From NCBI GenBank assembly GCA_020852925.1, contig JADYZU010000041.1, positions 1-64,000 of the forward strand: DNA of 64,000 nt, written 5' to 3'. The stretch is from Rubellimicrobium sp. Its GTDB lineage: Bacteria > Pseudomonadota > Alphaproteobacteria > Rhodobacterales > Rhodobacteraceae. Of this stretch, positions 7,917 through 16,583 are shown in pieces (within the stretch, counting starts at the first letter, position 1; the number at the start of each line of letters is the position of its first letter). Both the position numbers and the translations under genes were made by a program. The notes under the pieces are model-generated. The model did not search any database, was not told where the DNA came from, and saw only the letters and a program-made list of their open reading frames with translations.

Positions 7917-9198
7917 CGGCCTGTCGCCGCAGGCGCTGGCGGCCCTGCCCTGGCTGTTCGATTTCTGGGCGCTGCCGCATCAGTTGCCGCCGGAGGGCGA
8001 CTGGCGCACCTGGCTCATCCTCGGGGGGCGCGGCGCGGGCAAGACCCGCGCCGGTGCCGAATGGGTGCGTTCCATGGTCGAGGGGCCGCGCCCGCGCGAC
8101 CCCGGCTCGGCGCGGCGCGTGGCCCTGGTGGGCGAGACGCTGGCCCAGGCGCGCGAGGTGATGGTGTTCGGCGAAAGCGGCATCATGGCCTGTTCGCCGC
8201 CCGACCGGCGGCCCGAATGGATCGCCGGGCGGATGATGCTGGTCTGGCCCAACGGCGCCACGGCGCAGGTCTTTTCCGCGCATGAACCCGAGACCCTGCG
8301 CGGGCCGCAGTTCGATGCCGCCTGGGCCGACGAGATCGCCAAGTGGAAGAAGGGGCAGGAGGCGTGGGACATGCTTGCCTTCGGGCTGCGGCTGGGCACG
8401 GCGCCGCGCGCCTGCGTCACCACCACGCCGCGCAACGCGGCGGTGCTGAAGGATCTGATGGCGCAGCCGTCGACCGTCAGCACCCATGCCCCGACCAGCG
8501 CGAACCGCGCCTATCTGGCGGCCTCCTTCCTCGAGGAGGTGCAGCGCCGCTATGCCGGCACGCGGCAGGGGCGGCAGGAACTGGACGGGGTGCTGCTGGC
8601 CGATGCCGAGGGCGCGCTCTGGACGCAGGAGATGCTGGCCCGCGCCGCCACCGGCCGGGTGCCCGACCTTGACCGGGTGCTGGTCGCGGTCGATCCGCCG
8701 GTGACCGGGCATCGCGGGTCGGATGCCTGCGGGATCGTCGTGGCCGGGGTCAGCATGCAGGGCCCGCCGGCCGAGTGGCGCGCGCATGTGATCGAGGATG
8801 CGACGGTGCAGGGGGTCTCGCCCGAGGGATGGGCCCGCGCGGCCGTCGCGGCGCTGGAGCGGCACGGGGCCGAACGCCTGATCGCCGAGGTGAACCAGGG
8901 CGGTGCGCTGGTCGAGAGCGTGTTGCGTCAGGTCTCGCCCATGGTGCCGTTCCGCGCGGTGCGCGCGGTGCGGGGCAAGGTGATGCGGGCCGAACCGGTC
9001 GCGGCGCTCTATGAACAGGGCCGGATCAGCCATGCGCGGGGTCTGGGCGACCTCGAGGACCAGATGTGCCGCATGACGCTGAAGGGCTATGAGGGGCAGG
9101 GCAGCCCCGACCGGGTGGATGCGCTGGTCTGGGCGCTGCACGAACTGATGATCGCGCCGGCCATGGCCCAGGGCGCGCCGCGGCTGCGGATGCTCTAG
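7768..9198 (+). CDS. GTA/phage terminase large subunit
   Basis: DNA-packaging ATPase-nuclease, up to 476 residues. Homology starts around SAFLDGLSPQALAALPWLFDFW, so the first 45 codons, which overlap the previous gene, may not be translated (ATG 7768 or 7786). Walker A is LGGRGAGKTRAGA, Walker B FDAAWADEIAK, and a VAVDPP acidic motif begins the RNase H-like nuclease domain. It matches RcGTA g2 in type. No portal, protease or capsid gene follows: a hairpin and a convergent metabolic gene come next. Confidence 0.88.
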   Translation: MRRRNCMTGWNGTEAAGPRGGDSISRRPGTRSGAAFIASGPAARQSAFLDGLSPQALAALPWLFDFWALPHQLPPEGDWRTWLILGGRGAGKTRAGAEWVRSMVEGPRPRDPGSARRVALVGETLAQAREVMVFGESGIMACSPPDRRPEWIAGRMMLVWPNGATAQVFSAHEPETLRGPQFDAAWADEIAKWKKGQEAWDMLAFGLRLGTAPRACVTTTPRNAAVLKDLMAQPSTVSTHAPTSANRAYLAASFLEEVQRRYAGTRQGRQELDGVLLADAEGALWTQEMLARAATGRVPDLDRVLVAVDPPVTGHRGSDACGIVVAGVSMQGPPAEWRAHVIEDATVQGVSPEGWARAAVAALERHGAERLIAEVNQGGALVESVLRQVSPMVPFRAVRAVRGKVMRAEPVAALYEQGRISHARGLGDLEDQMCRMTLKGYEGQGSPDRVDALVWALHELMIAPAMAQGAPRLRML

Positions 9199-9217
9199 GG
9201 GGGCGGCGGCGCCCCCC
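9198..9217. terminator. GC hairpin between convergent genes
   Basis: GGGGGGC (9198-9204) pairs with GCCCCCC (9211-9217) immediately at the terminase stop codon. The T-tail is short (TTC). It could stop transcription from either side. Confidence 0.5.
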
Positions 9218-9238
9218 TTCTGCCCGTGCGGCGGCCGG

Positions 9239-10177
9239 TCAGGCGGTCTTCGACCACGCCGCATACCAGGTGCGGAAGCGGTTCAGGGTATCCTCGGCAT
9301 GGCCGCGCTGCGCCGGGGTCAGTTCGTCCGTTTCGTTGAAATGCAGCGCATATTCGGCGTCGCCGTTCAGGACCATGAGATACTTGTAGTAAAGCACGAG
9401 GTCCGTGCCCGCGTCCCACAGCGCGAGGATGGTCATGGCCTCGTCGAGTTCGCGCGCCTTCTGCCGGGCCACCACATCGCCCTTCTGCGCCTTCTCGCAC
9501 AGCGAGACGAGATGCAGCACCTCGCGCGGGAGGCAGTTGCCGATCCCGGTGATGCAGCCGGTGGCGCCCGCATGGACAAAGCCGTGATAGGCCGAGGTGT
9601 CGACCCCCACCATGAGCGTGAGGTCCGGGTCGCCCGAGGTGATATGCTCGGAGGCGTAGGTCAGCGCGTCGTTGCCGCCGAATTCCTTGAAGCCCACCAG
9701 ATTCGGATGTTCGGCGCGCAGGGCAAAGAACAGGTCGGCGCGGGTGGCGAAACCGTAGACCGGGGAATTGTAGATCACCGCCGGCAGGTCGGGCGCGGCC
9801 GCGAGGATCGCCTTGAAATGATGGCGCTGCGCCGTGGCCGAGGCGCCGCGCGACAGCACGCGCGGGATCACCATGAGGCCCTTTGCCCCCACGCGCGCGC
9901 CATGCGCGGCCAGCGCCACGGCCGATTTCGTGTTGATGGCGCCGGTGCCGACGATCACGGGAATCCCGGCGTCGATCAGCCGCTCGGTCCCTTCCATGCG
10001 CTCGGCGTCGGTCAGCAGCGGCCAGTCCCCCATCGACCCGGCATAGATCACCCCCGACATGCCAAGGCCGACCAGTTCCTTCGCCTTGCGCACCAGCGCG
10101 TCGAAATCGGGCGTGCGGTCGGGCTTGCACGGGGTCATCAGGGCGGGAATCGTTCCGGTAAAGGGGTTGTGCTTCAT
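9239..10177 (-). CDS. DapA/NAL-family lyase, probable pyrroline-4-hydroxy-2-carboxylate deaminase
   Basis: 312 residues from ATG 10177, which has AAGAGGA upstream. It is a TIM-barrel class I aldolase-type enzyme: Schiff-base Lys in GFKEFGGN, Tyr in VIYNSPVYG, and a GSMGDWPLL loop in place of the DapA GTTGE loop. The family holds dihydrodipicolinate synthase, KDG aldolase and the LhpC-type deaminase that converts oxidised hydroxyproline to 2-oxoglutarate semialdehyde. The last is favoured because an epimerase and a D-amino-acid dehydrogenase are in the same island. Divergent from the M20 gene across a spacer carrying TGTCGACA. Confidence 0.75.
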   Translation of the reverse strand: MKHNPFTGTIPALMTPCKPDRTPDFDALVRKAKELVGLGMSGVIYAGSMGDWPLLTDAERMEGTERLIDAGIPVIVGTGAINTKSAVALAAHGARVGAKGLMVIPRVLSRGASATAQRHHFKAILAAAPDLPAVIYNSPVYGFATRADLFFALRAEHPNLVGFKEFGGNDALTYASEHITSGDPDLTLMVGVDTSAYHGFVHAGATGCITGIGNCLPREVLHLVSLCEKAQKGDVVARQKARELDEAMTILALWDAGTDLVLYYKYLMVLNGDAEYALHFNETDELTPAQRGHAEDTLNRFRTWYAAWSKTA

Positions 10178-10256
10178 CTGGTCCTCTTGCGGGCGGTCCC
10201 GCGGCTGACGGTTGCGATTGCGCTGTGCCGGATGGTCTGCCACAAAAAATACACTT

Positions 10257-10264
10257 TGTCGACA
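10257..10264. promoter_or_regulatory. Candidate GntR/FCD operator, site 1
   Basis: The palindrome TGTCGACA lies in the AT-richer divergent spacer between the lyase and the M20 hydrolase. The same 8-mer recurs at 12488-12495, upstream of both the regulator and the dehydrogenase. FadR-subfamily regulators often bind TTGTNNACAA-like sites, so both are proposed targets of the regulator encoded at 11644-12411. Confidence 0.55.
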
Positions 10265-10343
10265 GGGAACATATTGCCTATCGGAAAATCCGTGTCACAC
10301 TGTCCCCGCCCGCATGGGGCGGGGCGCGGGCAGGGGGCAGGCC

Positions 10344-11624
10344 ATGGGGTTCGACGAAGAGGTGCTCCGCGCGGCGGTGGACGCGGGATTCGCGGCGCAG
10401 ACCGAATGGCTGGCGCGGCTGGTGGGGTTCGACACGACCCGTGGCAAGGAGGCGGCCTGTCAGGACTGGCTTGCCGCCGAATTCGCCACGCGCGGCTATG
10501 CGGTGGACCGCTACACCCTTGACGAGGTGGCGATCGAGGGGCAGCCCGGCCATTCGCCGGTGGTGGACGCGGATTACAGCCGCGCCGTGCAGGTGGTGGC
10601 CAGCCATCGCGTGGCCGAACCCGCCGGGCGCAGCCTGATCCTACAGGGTCACATCGACGTGGTGCCGCCGGGGGCGCCCGAACTCTGGGCGCGCGATCCG
10701 TTCCGGGCCGAGGTGATCGACGGCTGGATGCACGGGCGCGGCACCGCCGACATGAAGGGCGGGGTTTCGGCCATGGTCTTTGCCCTCGACGCGCTGGCGC
10801 GAATCGGGTTCGAACCGGCCTCGACCGTGCATCTTGAAACCGTGAGCGAGGAGGAATGCACCGGCAACGGCGCGCTCTCGACGCTGGTGCGCGGCTATCG
10901 CGCCGATGCGGCCCTGATCCCCGAGAGCATGGGCCACCGCATCATCCGCGCCGAACTGGGATCGGTCTGGTTCCGGCTGCGCATCCTGGGGCGGCCGGGC
11001 CATGTCCTGGCCACGGCCGCGCCGGGGGCGCATGCGATCCTCGCGGCGCAGGACTACATCGCCGCGCTTCAGGCGCTGACCGCCCAGATCAACCGCGAGG
11101 CCCGGACCCACGCCCATTTCGGCAGCATCGACAGCCCGGTGAAATTCAACCCCGGCCGCATCCATGGCGGCGACTGGCTCGGGTCGGTGCCGTCGTGGTG
11201 CGAACTCGACTGCCGGCTGTCGGTGCTGCCGGGGCAGCGCCTGGCCGATGTGCGGGCGCGGGTCGCGGCGGCGGTGGCGGCCTGTGCCGAAGGGCTTGGC
11301 ACCGCGCCGCCGGCGCTGAGCTGGATCGGGTTTCAGGCGGATGGCCATGTCTTTGCCCCCGGCACCGCGGCCGAGGCCGCGCTGGCGCGCGAACACCGCG
11401 CGGTGATCGGCACCGACCTCGACTCCATCGCCATGACCGCCACGTCGGACACGCGGTTCTATGACCTGTATTACGGGATCCCGGCGCTGTGCTATGGCGC
11501 GCAGGGGCGCGGGATGCATTCCCCCGACGAGGCCATCGACCTTGACAGCCTGCGCGCCACCACCCTGATCATCGCCCGCTTCATCGCGAACTGGTGCGGG
11601 TTGCGCCCGGTCGGGCAGGGCTGA
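10344..11624 (+). CDS. M20-family metallohydrolase (ArgE/DapE-like)
   Basis: 426 residues from ATG 10344; the reading frame is open further upstream but through the operator region. It is a two-zinc amidohydrolase acting on N-acylated amino acids or peptides. Metal-binding motifs are GHIDVVPPG, GRGTADMKGG, the catalytic ETVSEEE, and GMHSPDEAIDL near the C-terminus. The dimerisation lid lies at about residues 210-330. Its island context (epimerase, D-dehydrogenase, HyuA/HyuB) suggests it frees an amino acid from an N-acyl or N-carbamoyl form; the substrate is not shown by sequence. Confidence 0.85.
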   Translation: MGFDEEVLRAAVDAGFAAQTEWLARLVGFDTTRGKEAACQDWLAAEFATRGYAVDRYTLDEVAIEGQPGHSPVVDADYSRAVQVVASHRVAEPAGRSLILQGHIDVVPPGAPELWARDPFRAEVIDGWMHGRGTADMKGGVSAMVFALDALARIGFEPASTVHLETVSEEECTGNGALSTLVRGYRADAALIPESMGHRIIRAELGSVWFRLRILGRPGHVLATAAPGAHAILAAQDYIAALQALTAQINREARTHAHFGSIDSPVKFNPGRIHGGDWLGSVPSWCELDCRLSVLPGQRLADVRARVAAAVAACAEGLGTAPPALSWIGFQADGHVFAPGTAAEAALAREHRAVIGTDLDSIAMTATSDTRFYDLYYGIPALCYGAQGRGMHSPDEAIDLDSLRATTLIIARFIANWCGLRPVGQG

Positions 11625-11643
11625 GCGGCGGGGCGGGGGGGGG

Positions 11644-12411
11644 CTACAGATGCAGCGCGCTGCCCGGACGGTCGTCGGCGGTGATGAAGGCGCGGATCTG
11701 GCGCACGATCTGGTCGGCATGGGCGGCTGCCAGCCGGTCGGCAAGGGCAAGGTCGCGCGCGGCGATGGCGGCGATCATGGCGTCGTGTTCCTGCACATAC
11801 TGGCGCGGCAGGTCGTCGTTGAAGGACGAATAGTAGAGGCGCAGGATGCGCAGCCCTTCGTCAAGGAGGCGCGCGAACAGGTCGGTGAAATAGCGGTTGC
11901 CGCCGGCCTGCGCGATGGCGACGTGGAAATCGCGGTTCACGGTGATCATGCCCACCACGTCGCGCGCCTCGACCGCGGCACCATAGCGCGCCTGAAGGTC
12001 GCGGATCCGGTCAAGGGCCTCGGGCCGGTGATTGGCGGCGGCAAGGCGGGTGGTCACCCGATACATGAGGGTGAGCGCGTCAAAGAACTGCGGCAGGTTC
12101 AGAAAGTCGATCTGGCTGACGATGGTCGCGCGGTTGGGCAGCGTGGTGATCAGGCCCTCGGCCGCCAGCCGCACCATCGCCTCGCGGATCGGGGTGCGCG
12201 ACAGGTTGAAGCGCTGGGCAAGCTGCGATTCGTCGATGGTCGAACCCGGCGCCAGCCGCAGGTCGATGATCTCGGCCTTCAGGGTCTCGAACACATGGGC
12301 GACCCCGGCCCCGCGACGCGGGCTGTCGGCCGGACCCGGGGCCGTGTCGGCCTCGGGCCTGTCGGCCTCGGGCGTGTCGTCAACGGGCGGGGCGGCCTTG
12401 GGGCGGGGCAT
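11644..12411 (-). CDS. GntR-family regulator with FCD ligand domain
   Basis: 255 residues. A Pro/Asp-rich N-terminus of about 35 residues precedes the winged helix (ESQLAQRFNLSRTPIREAMV). An all-helical FCD domain follows, with the His/Asp metal-ligand pattern (RDFHVAIAQAGGN, EHDAMIAAI). Regulators of this type usually repress a neighbouring catabolic operon and release DNA on binding an organic acid. It lies divergent to the dehydrogenase/epimerase operon, and TGTCGACA sits in the shared spacer. Confidence 0.92.
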   Translation of the reverse strand: MPRPKAAPPVDDTPEADRPEADTAPGPADSPRRGAGVAHVFETLKAEIIDLRLAPGSTIDESQLAQRFNLSRTPIREAMVRLAAEGLITTLPNRATIVSQIDFLNLPQFFDALTLMYRVTTRLAAANHRPEALDRIRDLQARYGAAVEARDVVGMITVNRDFHVAIAQAGGNRYFTDLFARLLDEGLRILRLYYSSFNDDLPRQYVQEHDAMIAAIAARDLALADRLAAAHADQIVRQIRAFITADDRPGSALHL

Positions 12412-12487
12412 GGTCTCTCCTGTCCGGCTACGGCTTGCGGCCCGAGACTACGCAGGCGCGGTCGGTCCATGCAATAATTATGTTGTG

Positions 12488-12495
12488 TGTCGACA
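12488..12495. promoter_or_regulatory. Candidate GntR/FCD operator, site 2
   Basis: The palindrome TGTCGACA is found 77 bases upstream of the regulator start and 67 bases upstream of the dehydrogenase start, in the AT-rich spacer. It is identical to the site at 10257-10264, and in both the right arm is followed by a G. Confidence 0.55.
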
Positions 12496-12561
12496 GAAGG
12501 TTTGTTTACTCTGAATAAAACTCGCGGACAGAATCGCGGGTTTGCGGGGGAAGGGGGCGTC

Positions 12562-13812
12562 ATGGATGTGGGCGTGATCGGAGCGGGGATCGTCGGGGCG
12601 ACTGCCGCGCTTGCCCTGGCCCGGCGCGGCCATCGGGTGACGCTCATCGACCGCTCGGGCGGCGAGGAATCGGCGGCCTTCGGCAATGCCGGCGCCTTTG
12701 CCTTTGCCGACGTGATCCCGCTGGCCACGCCCGGCATCATGCGCAAGGCGCCGCTCTGGCTTCTTGATCCGGACGGGCCGCTGTCGGTGCCGCCGGGATA
12801 CCTGCCGCGGATCGCGCCCTGGCTTCTGCGGTTCTGGCGGGCCTCGTGGCGCGACCGTTACGGCGCGGCGCTGGCGGCGCAATCGGCGCTCATGGCGCAG
12901 TCGCAGGCCGCGCTCGACCGGCTGGTGCGCGACGAGGGCCTCGAGCATCTGCTGCGCCGCGAGGGGCAGATCCAGCTTTACGACAGTGCCGCCAGCTATC
13001 GCGCCGCCCTCCCGGGCTGGGAAGAGCGCCGCCGCGCCGGGGTGCGGTTCGACCTGCTGCAATCGGCCGGCGCGATCGCGGAAATCCAGCCGGGCCTTGC
13101 GGCGCGGTTCACCCATGCGGGGTTCACGCCCGACTGGGTGAACGTGACCGATCCCGCGCTCTGGACCCGCGAGATGGCCCTGCGCGCCGAACGCCACGGC
13201 GCCACCGTGCTGCGCGCCGAGGCACGCATGATCCGCCCGCTCGAGGGGGGCGCGGTCGAGGTCGTGACCGACGCCGGCACGCTGCGCCTGGCCCGCCTGG
13301 TGATCGCCGCCGGGGCCTGGTCGCGGCCGCTGGCGCGCGCGGTGGGCCTTGGGCTGCCGCTCGAGACCGAGCGCGGCTACAACACCACGCTGCCCGCGGG
13401 CGCCTTTGACCTGCGCACCCATGTCACCTTTGCCGATCACGGCTTTGTCGTCTCGAAGGTGGGCGAGGGGCTGCGCGTCGGCGGGGGGGTCGAACTGGCC
13501 GGCCTCGCCCGTCCGCCCCGGATGCGCCGGGCCGACACGCTCTTGCGCAAGGCCGCCACCTTCCTGTCCGGCCTCAGGACCGAAGGCGGGCGGCAGTGGA
13601 TGGGATTCCGCCCGTCGATGCCCGACAGCCTGCCGGTGATCGGCCCCGCGCCCGGCGCGCCGCAGGTGGTGCTGGCCTTCGGGCACGGACACCTGGGCCT
13701 GACGCAATCGCCCGGCACCGCCGAACTGATCGCCGATCTGGTCGAGGGCCGCCCCCCCGCCATCGACCTTGCCCCCTTCCGCCCGACCCGTTTCGCAGGA
13801 GCGCACCGATGA
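12562..13812 (+). CDS. FAD-dependent D-amino-acid dehydrogenase (probable D-hydroxyproline dehydrogenase)
   Basis: DadA/DAO family, 416 residues from ATG 12562 (GGGGGAAGG upstream). An open GTG further upstream would place the operator inside the gene and is rejected. The Rossmann FAD motif GVIGAGIVGATAALALARRG is at the N-terminus. The C-terminal substrate/FAD region shows GFRPSMPDSLPVIG and GHGHLGLTQSPGTAELIADL. Its stop overlaps the epimerase ATG, so the two are made together, fitting oxidation of the cis-4-hydroxy-D-proline made by the epimerase. Confidence 0.85.
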   Translation: MDVGVIGAGIVGATAALALARRGHRVTLIDRSGGEESAAFGNAGAFAFADVIPLATPGIMRKAPLWLLDPDGPLSVPPGYLPRIAPWLLRFWRASWRDRYGAALAAQSALMAQSQAALDRLVRDEGLEHLLRREGQIQLYDSAASYRAALPGWEERRRAGVRFDLLQSAGAIAEIQPGLAARFTHAGFTPDWVNVTDPALWTREMALRAERHGATVLRAEARMIRPLEGGAVEVVTDAGTLRLARLVIAAGAWSRPLARAVGLGLPLETERGYNTTLPAGAFDLRTHVTFADHGFVVSKVGEGLRVGGGVELAGLARPPRMRRADTLLRKAATFLSGLRTEGGRQWMGFRPSMPDSLPVIGPAPGAPQVVLAFGHGHLGLTQSPGTAELIADLVEGRPPAIDLAPFRPTRFAGAHR

Positions 13813-14810
13813 GTGTCCACACCTTTCCTTGCTTCGATGGCCACACCTGCGGCAATCCCGTGCGCCTGGTCGCCGGGGGCGGCCCGCGCCTCAATGGCGC
13901 CGACATGATCGAGAAGCGCGCCGATTTCCTGGCCAACTGGGACTGGATCCGCACCGGCCTCATGTTCGAGCCGCGCGGCCATGACATGATGTCGGGCTCG
14001 ATCCTCTATCCGCCCACCCGCGACGACTGCGACGTGGCGGTGCTTTTCATCGAGACCTCGGGCTGCCTGCCGATGTGCGGCCATGGCACCATCGGCACGG
14101 TGACGATGGCGATCGAGAACGGGCTGGTGACGCCGCGCGTGCCGGGGCAACTCGCCCTCGACGTGCCGGCGGGGCGGGTGGACATCACCTACCGGCAGGA
14201 AGGCCGCTTCGTCGAGGAAGTGCGCCTGACCAACGTGCCCTCGTTCCTGCATTCCGAGGGCCTGACCGCGACGATCGAGGGCCTGGGCGAGGTCGTGGTC
14301 GATGTGGCCTATGGCGGCAACTTCTATGCCATCGTCGAGCCGCAGAAGAATTTCCGCGACATGGCCGATTTCACCGCCTCCGAACTCATCACCCTGAGCC
14401 CGCGGTTGCGGCGCGCGCTGAACGAGAAGTACGAATTCGTCCATCCCGAAAAGCCCGCGATCCGCGGCCTCTCGCACATCCAGTGGACCGGCGCGCCCAC
14501 GGTCGCGGGGGCGAATGCCCGCAACGCGGTGTTCTACGGCGACAAGGCCATCGACCGCAGCCCCTGCGGCACCGGCACCTCGGCGCGCATGGCGCAGCTT
14601 GCGGCGAAGGGGCGGCTGAAGCCGGGCGACGAATTCGTGCATGAATCGATCATCGGCAGCCTGTTCAGCGGCCGGGTCGAGGCGGCGACCATGCTGGGCG
14701 GACGCGCGGCGATCATCCCCTCGATCGGCGGCTGGGCCCGCCAGACCGGGATCAACACCATCACCATCGACACGCGCGATCCCTACGCGCACGGCTTTGT
14801 CGTGGTCTGA
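13809..14810 (+). CDS. Proline racemase family, probable 4-hydroxyproline 2-epimerase
   Basis: 333 residues; ATG 13809 overlaps the previous stop as ATGA. Both catalytic cysteines of the racemase/epimerase type are present: Cys90 in LPMCGHGTIG and Cys253 in DRSPCGTGTSARM. This excludes the trans-3-hydroxyproline dehydratase branch, which replaces one with Thr/Ser. The length matches the family. It should invert C2 of trans-4-hydroxy-L-proline to the cis-D form used by the upstream dehydrogenase. Confidence 0.9.
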   Translation: MSVHTFPCFDGHTCGNPVRLVAGGGPRLNGADMIEKRADFLANWDWIRTGLMFEPRGHDMMSGSILYPPTRDDCDVAVLFIETSGCLPMCGHGTIGTVTMAIENGLVTPRVPGQLALDVPAGRVDITYRQEGRFVEEVRLTNVPSFLHSEGLTATIEGLGEVVVDVAYGGNFYAIVEPQKNFRDMADFTASELITLSPRLRRALNEKYEFVHPEKPAIRGLSHIQWTGAPTVAGANARNAVFYGDKAIDRSPCGTGTSARMAQLAAKGRLKPGDEFVHESIIGSLFSGRVEAATMLGGRAAIIPSIGGWARQTGINTITIDTRDPYAHGFVVV

Positions 14811-14835
14811 GCGGATGCAACCCACAGAGGACATC

Positions 14836-15405
14836 ATGCAGGCCGCCACGACAGGCCCCGGCGCCATGCGGCCGGACCCGGCACAGGCCCTGGCCCTTGC
14901 CGCCGGCCCGGACCCGGCGCGGGCGGTGTTCGCCTATCTGCACCGCGGGATCGCGCAGGGGGCGGGGTCGCTTCTGACCACGGCCTCGGTCTATGACCTG
15001 GGGCGGATGCGGTCGCGCCGGGTCTGGAGCGACGATGCCGCCGCCTATCCGCTGGGCAATTTCAAGCGGGTGGAGCGCAACCGCTATTTCGACATCGTGC
15101 TGGCCGGGCGACAGCCGTTCTCCACCCTCTCGATCGGGGAAATCGCCCCGGCCTTCTTTGACTGGGAGAAGATCCGCGACCTCGGGTTCGGATCGAACAT
15201 GAACCTGCCGGCCGTGGCCGGGCAGGAGGTGATCGGCACCGTGAACCTGCTGCACCGCGAGGGGCATTTCACGCCCGCGCGCGTGGCGCAGGTGATGGAA
15301 TGGCAGGGGGTGGCGACGCTGGCCTTCCTGCTGCTGCACCGCGAGGGCGCCGAACGCGCGACCTTCCACGGCACGGATGCGCCCGAGGGCGCGATGGAGG
15401 GCTGA
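14836..15405 (+). CDS. GAF-domain-like protein in the catabolic operon
   Basis: 189 residues from ATG 14836, with AGAGGA upstream; an ATG at 14815 lacks such a site. About residues 30-170 look like one GAF-type alpha/beta sensor domain, with the characteristic IGTVNLLHREGHFTPARV run near the end. There is no DNA-binding or output domain. It may be a ligand-binding accessory factor or an enzyme of unknown type. It follows the epimerase by 25 bases and precedes the ABC importer. Confidence 0.7.
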   Translation: MQAATTGPGAMRPDPAQALALAAGPDPARAVFAYLHRGIAQGAGSLLTTASVYDLGRMRSRRVWSDDAAAYPLGNFKRVERNRYFDIVLAGRQPFSTLSIGEIAPAFFDWEKIRDLGFGSNMNLPAVAGQEVIGTVNLLHREGHFTPARVAQVMEWQGVATLAFLLLHREGAERATFHGTDAPEGAMEG

Positions 15406-15520
15406 AGGTTTCAGCCGTCCCGCGCCCCGGCGCGGGCGGTGATGAAAGCGGGCCCGGGGCGCCCCGGGACCGAACCAGGGGAGGGGGCGCCGCAGCGTCC
15501 CGCATGAACAGGAGAAAGCC

Positions 15521-16516
15521 ATGACACGGAAACTTCTTGCCGCCGCGCTGGCCGCCACGGCCCTGACGCCGGCGGCGGTCTTTGCCGAAGGCGATGCCGT
15601 CCGCCTCGCCTTCCTCGCCGCCTCGAGCCAGAACGGCTACAACGACGCCACCTGGCAGGGCATCCAGGCCGCCGCCGCCGAGGATGGCAATGTCGAGGTC
15701 GAGATCTTCGACGGCGAATTCAACGCCACCGTGCAGTTCAGCCAGGTCGAGGACATCGTTGCCGGCGGCCGGTTCGACGGCATCATCATCGCCCCGAACG
15801 ACACCGTGGGCATCGCCACCGCGCTCGAGGAGGCGACTTCGGCCGGGCTGCTGGTCGCGTCGGTGCTGTTCCCGGTCGGCCCCGAGCTGACCAACATGGA
15901 GCCGCAGGTGCCCGGCCTGACCACCACCGTGGCCCTCGACCCCGCCGCCGGCGCCCGTGCCGAGGCCGAGGCCGTGGTCGACTACTGTGCCGACAAGGAT
16001 CCCTGCCGCGTCGTCATCATGATCGGGCAACTCCAGTTCCCGTTCGACAACCTGCGCTACGAATCCTTCCTCGAGGTGCTGAACCAGCACGCCAACATCA
16101 CGGTCGTGGCCACGGGCGAGGGCAACTACAACCCCGACCAGTCGCTGACCGCGATGACCGACATCCTTCAGGCCAACCCGGAAATCGACGTGGTGCTCTC
16201 GAACGCCGACCAGCACCTGCTGGGCGTCGAGATCGCGCTCGAGGATGCGGGGATCGACCCGGCCTCGGTCTACACGATCGGCGGCGGCCTGAACCAGATC
16301 ACCGTGGACAAGATCCGCGCCGGCGTCTTTGACGCGACCCTCTCGGGCTATCCGCGCTCCGAGGGCTATATCGCCGCGCAACTGCTGATCCGCGCGGCGC
16401 GCGGCGAAGAGGTGCCGACCTGGGCCTCGCCGGCCGAAGGCGCGGCGAACCCGCTCATCGTGACGAAGGAATGGCTCGACGCCAACCCCGACTTCACCGC
16501 CGAATGGGAAGGCTGA
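15521..16516 (+). CDS. Sugar-type ABC transporter periplasmic binding protein
   Basis: 331 residues, Peripla_BP_4 (ribose/galactose-binding) fold. A Sec signal peptide (MTRKLLAAALAATALTPAAVFA) precedes the mature start at about residue 23. RLAFLAASSQNGYNDATWQG and FDGIIIAPNDTVG mark the two lobes. A pair of cysteines (DYCADKDPC) may form a disulphide. It is followed by ATPase and permease genes. The ligand is unknown; the neighbours point to an amino-acid derivative rather than a sugar. Confidence 0.9.
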   Translation: MTRKLLAAALAATALTPAAVFAEGDAVRLAFLAASSQNGYNDATWQGIQAAAAEDGNVEVEIFDGEFNATVQFSQVEDIVAGGRFDGIIIAPNDTVGIATALEEATSAGLLVASVLFPVGPELTNMEPQVPGLTTTVALDPAAGARAEAEAVVDYCADKDPCRVVIMIGQLQFPFDNLRYESFLEVLNQHANITVVATGEGNYNPDQSLTAMTDILQANPEIDVVLSNADQHLLGVEIALEDAGIDPASVYTIGGGLNQITVDKIRAGVFDATLSGYPRSEGYIAAQLLIRAARGEEVPTWASPAEGAANPLIVTKEWLDANPDFTAEWEG

Positions 16517-16583
16517 TCGCCTGAACCCGGGCGGGCCGGACCAACCGGCCCGCCCCCCTGACCGCAACTTCCCGGGGTTCGCC

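Noticed and set aside
12487-12561. GTG start 75 bases upstream for the D-amino-acid dehydrogenase
   Set aside because: It would put the operator within the gene and add residues without homology; the FAD motif starts right after ATG 12562.
15453-15468. Palindrome CCCGGGGCGCCCCGGG before the binding-protein gene
   Set aside because: Pure GC repeat of a kind common in this DNA, no T-tract and no link to the TGTCGACA sites.
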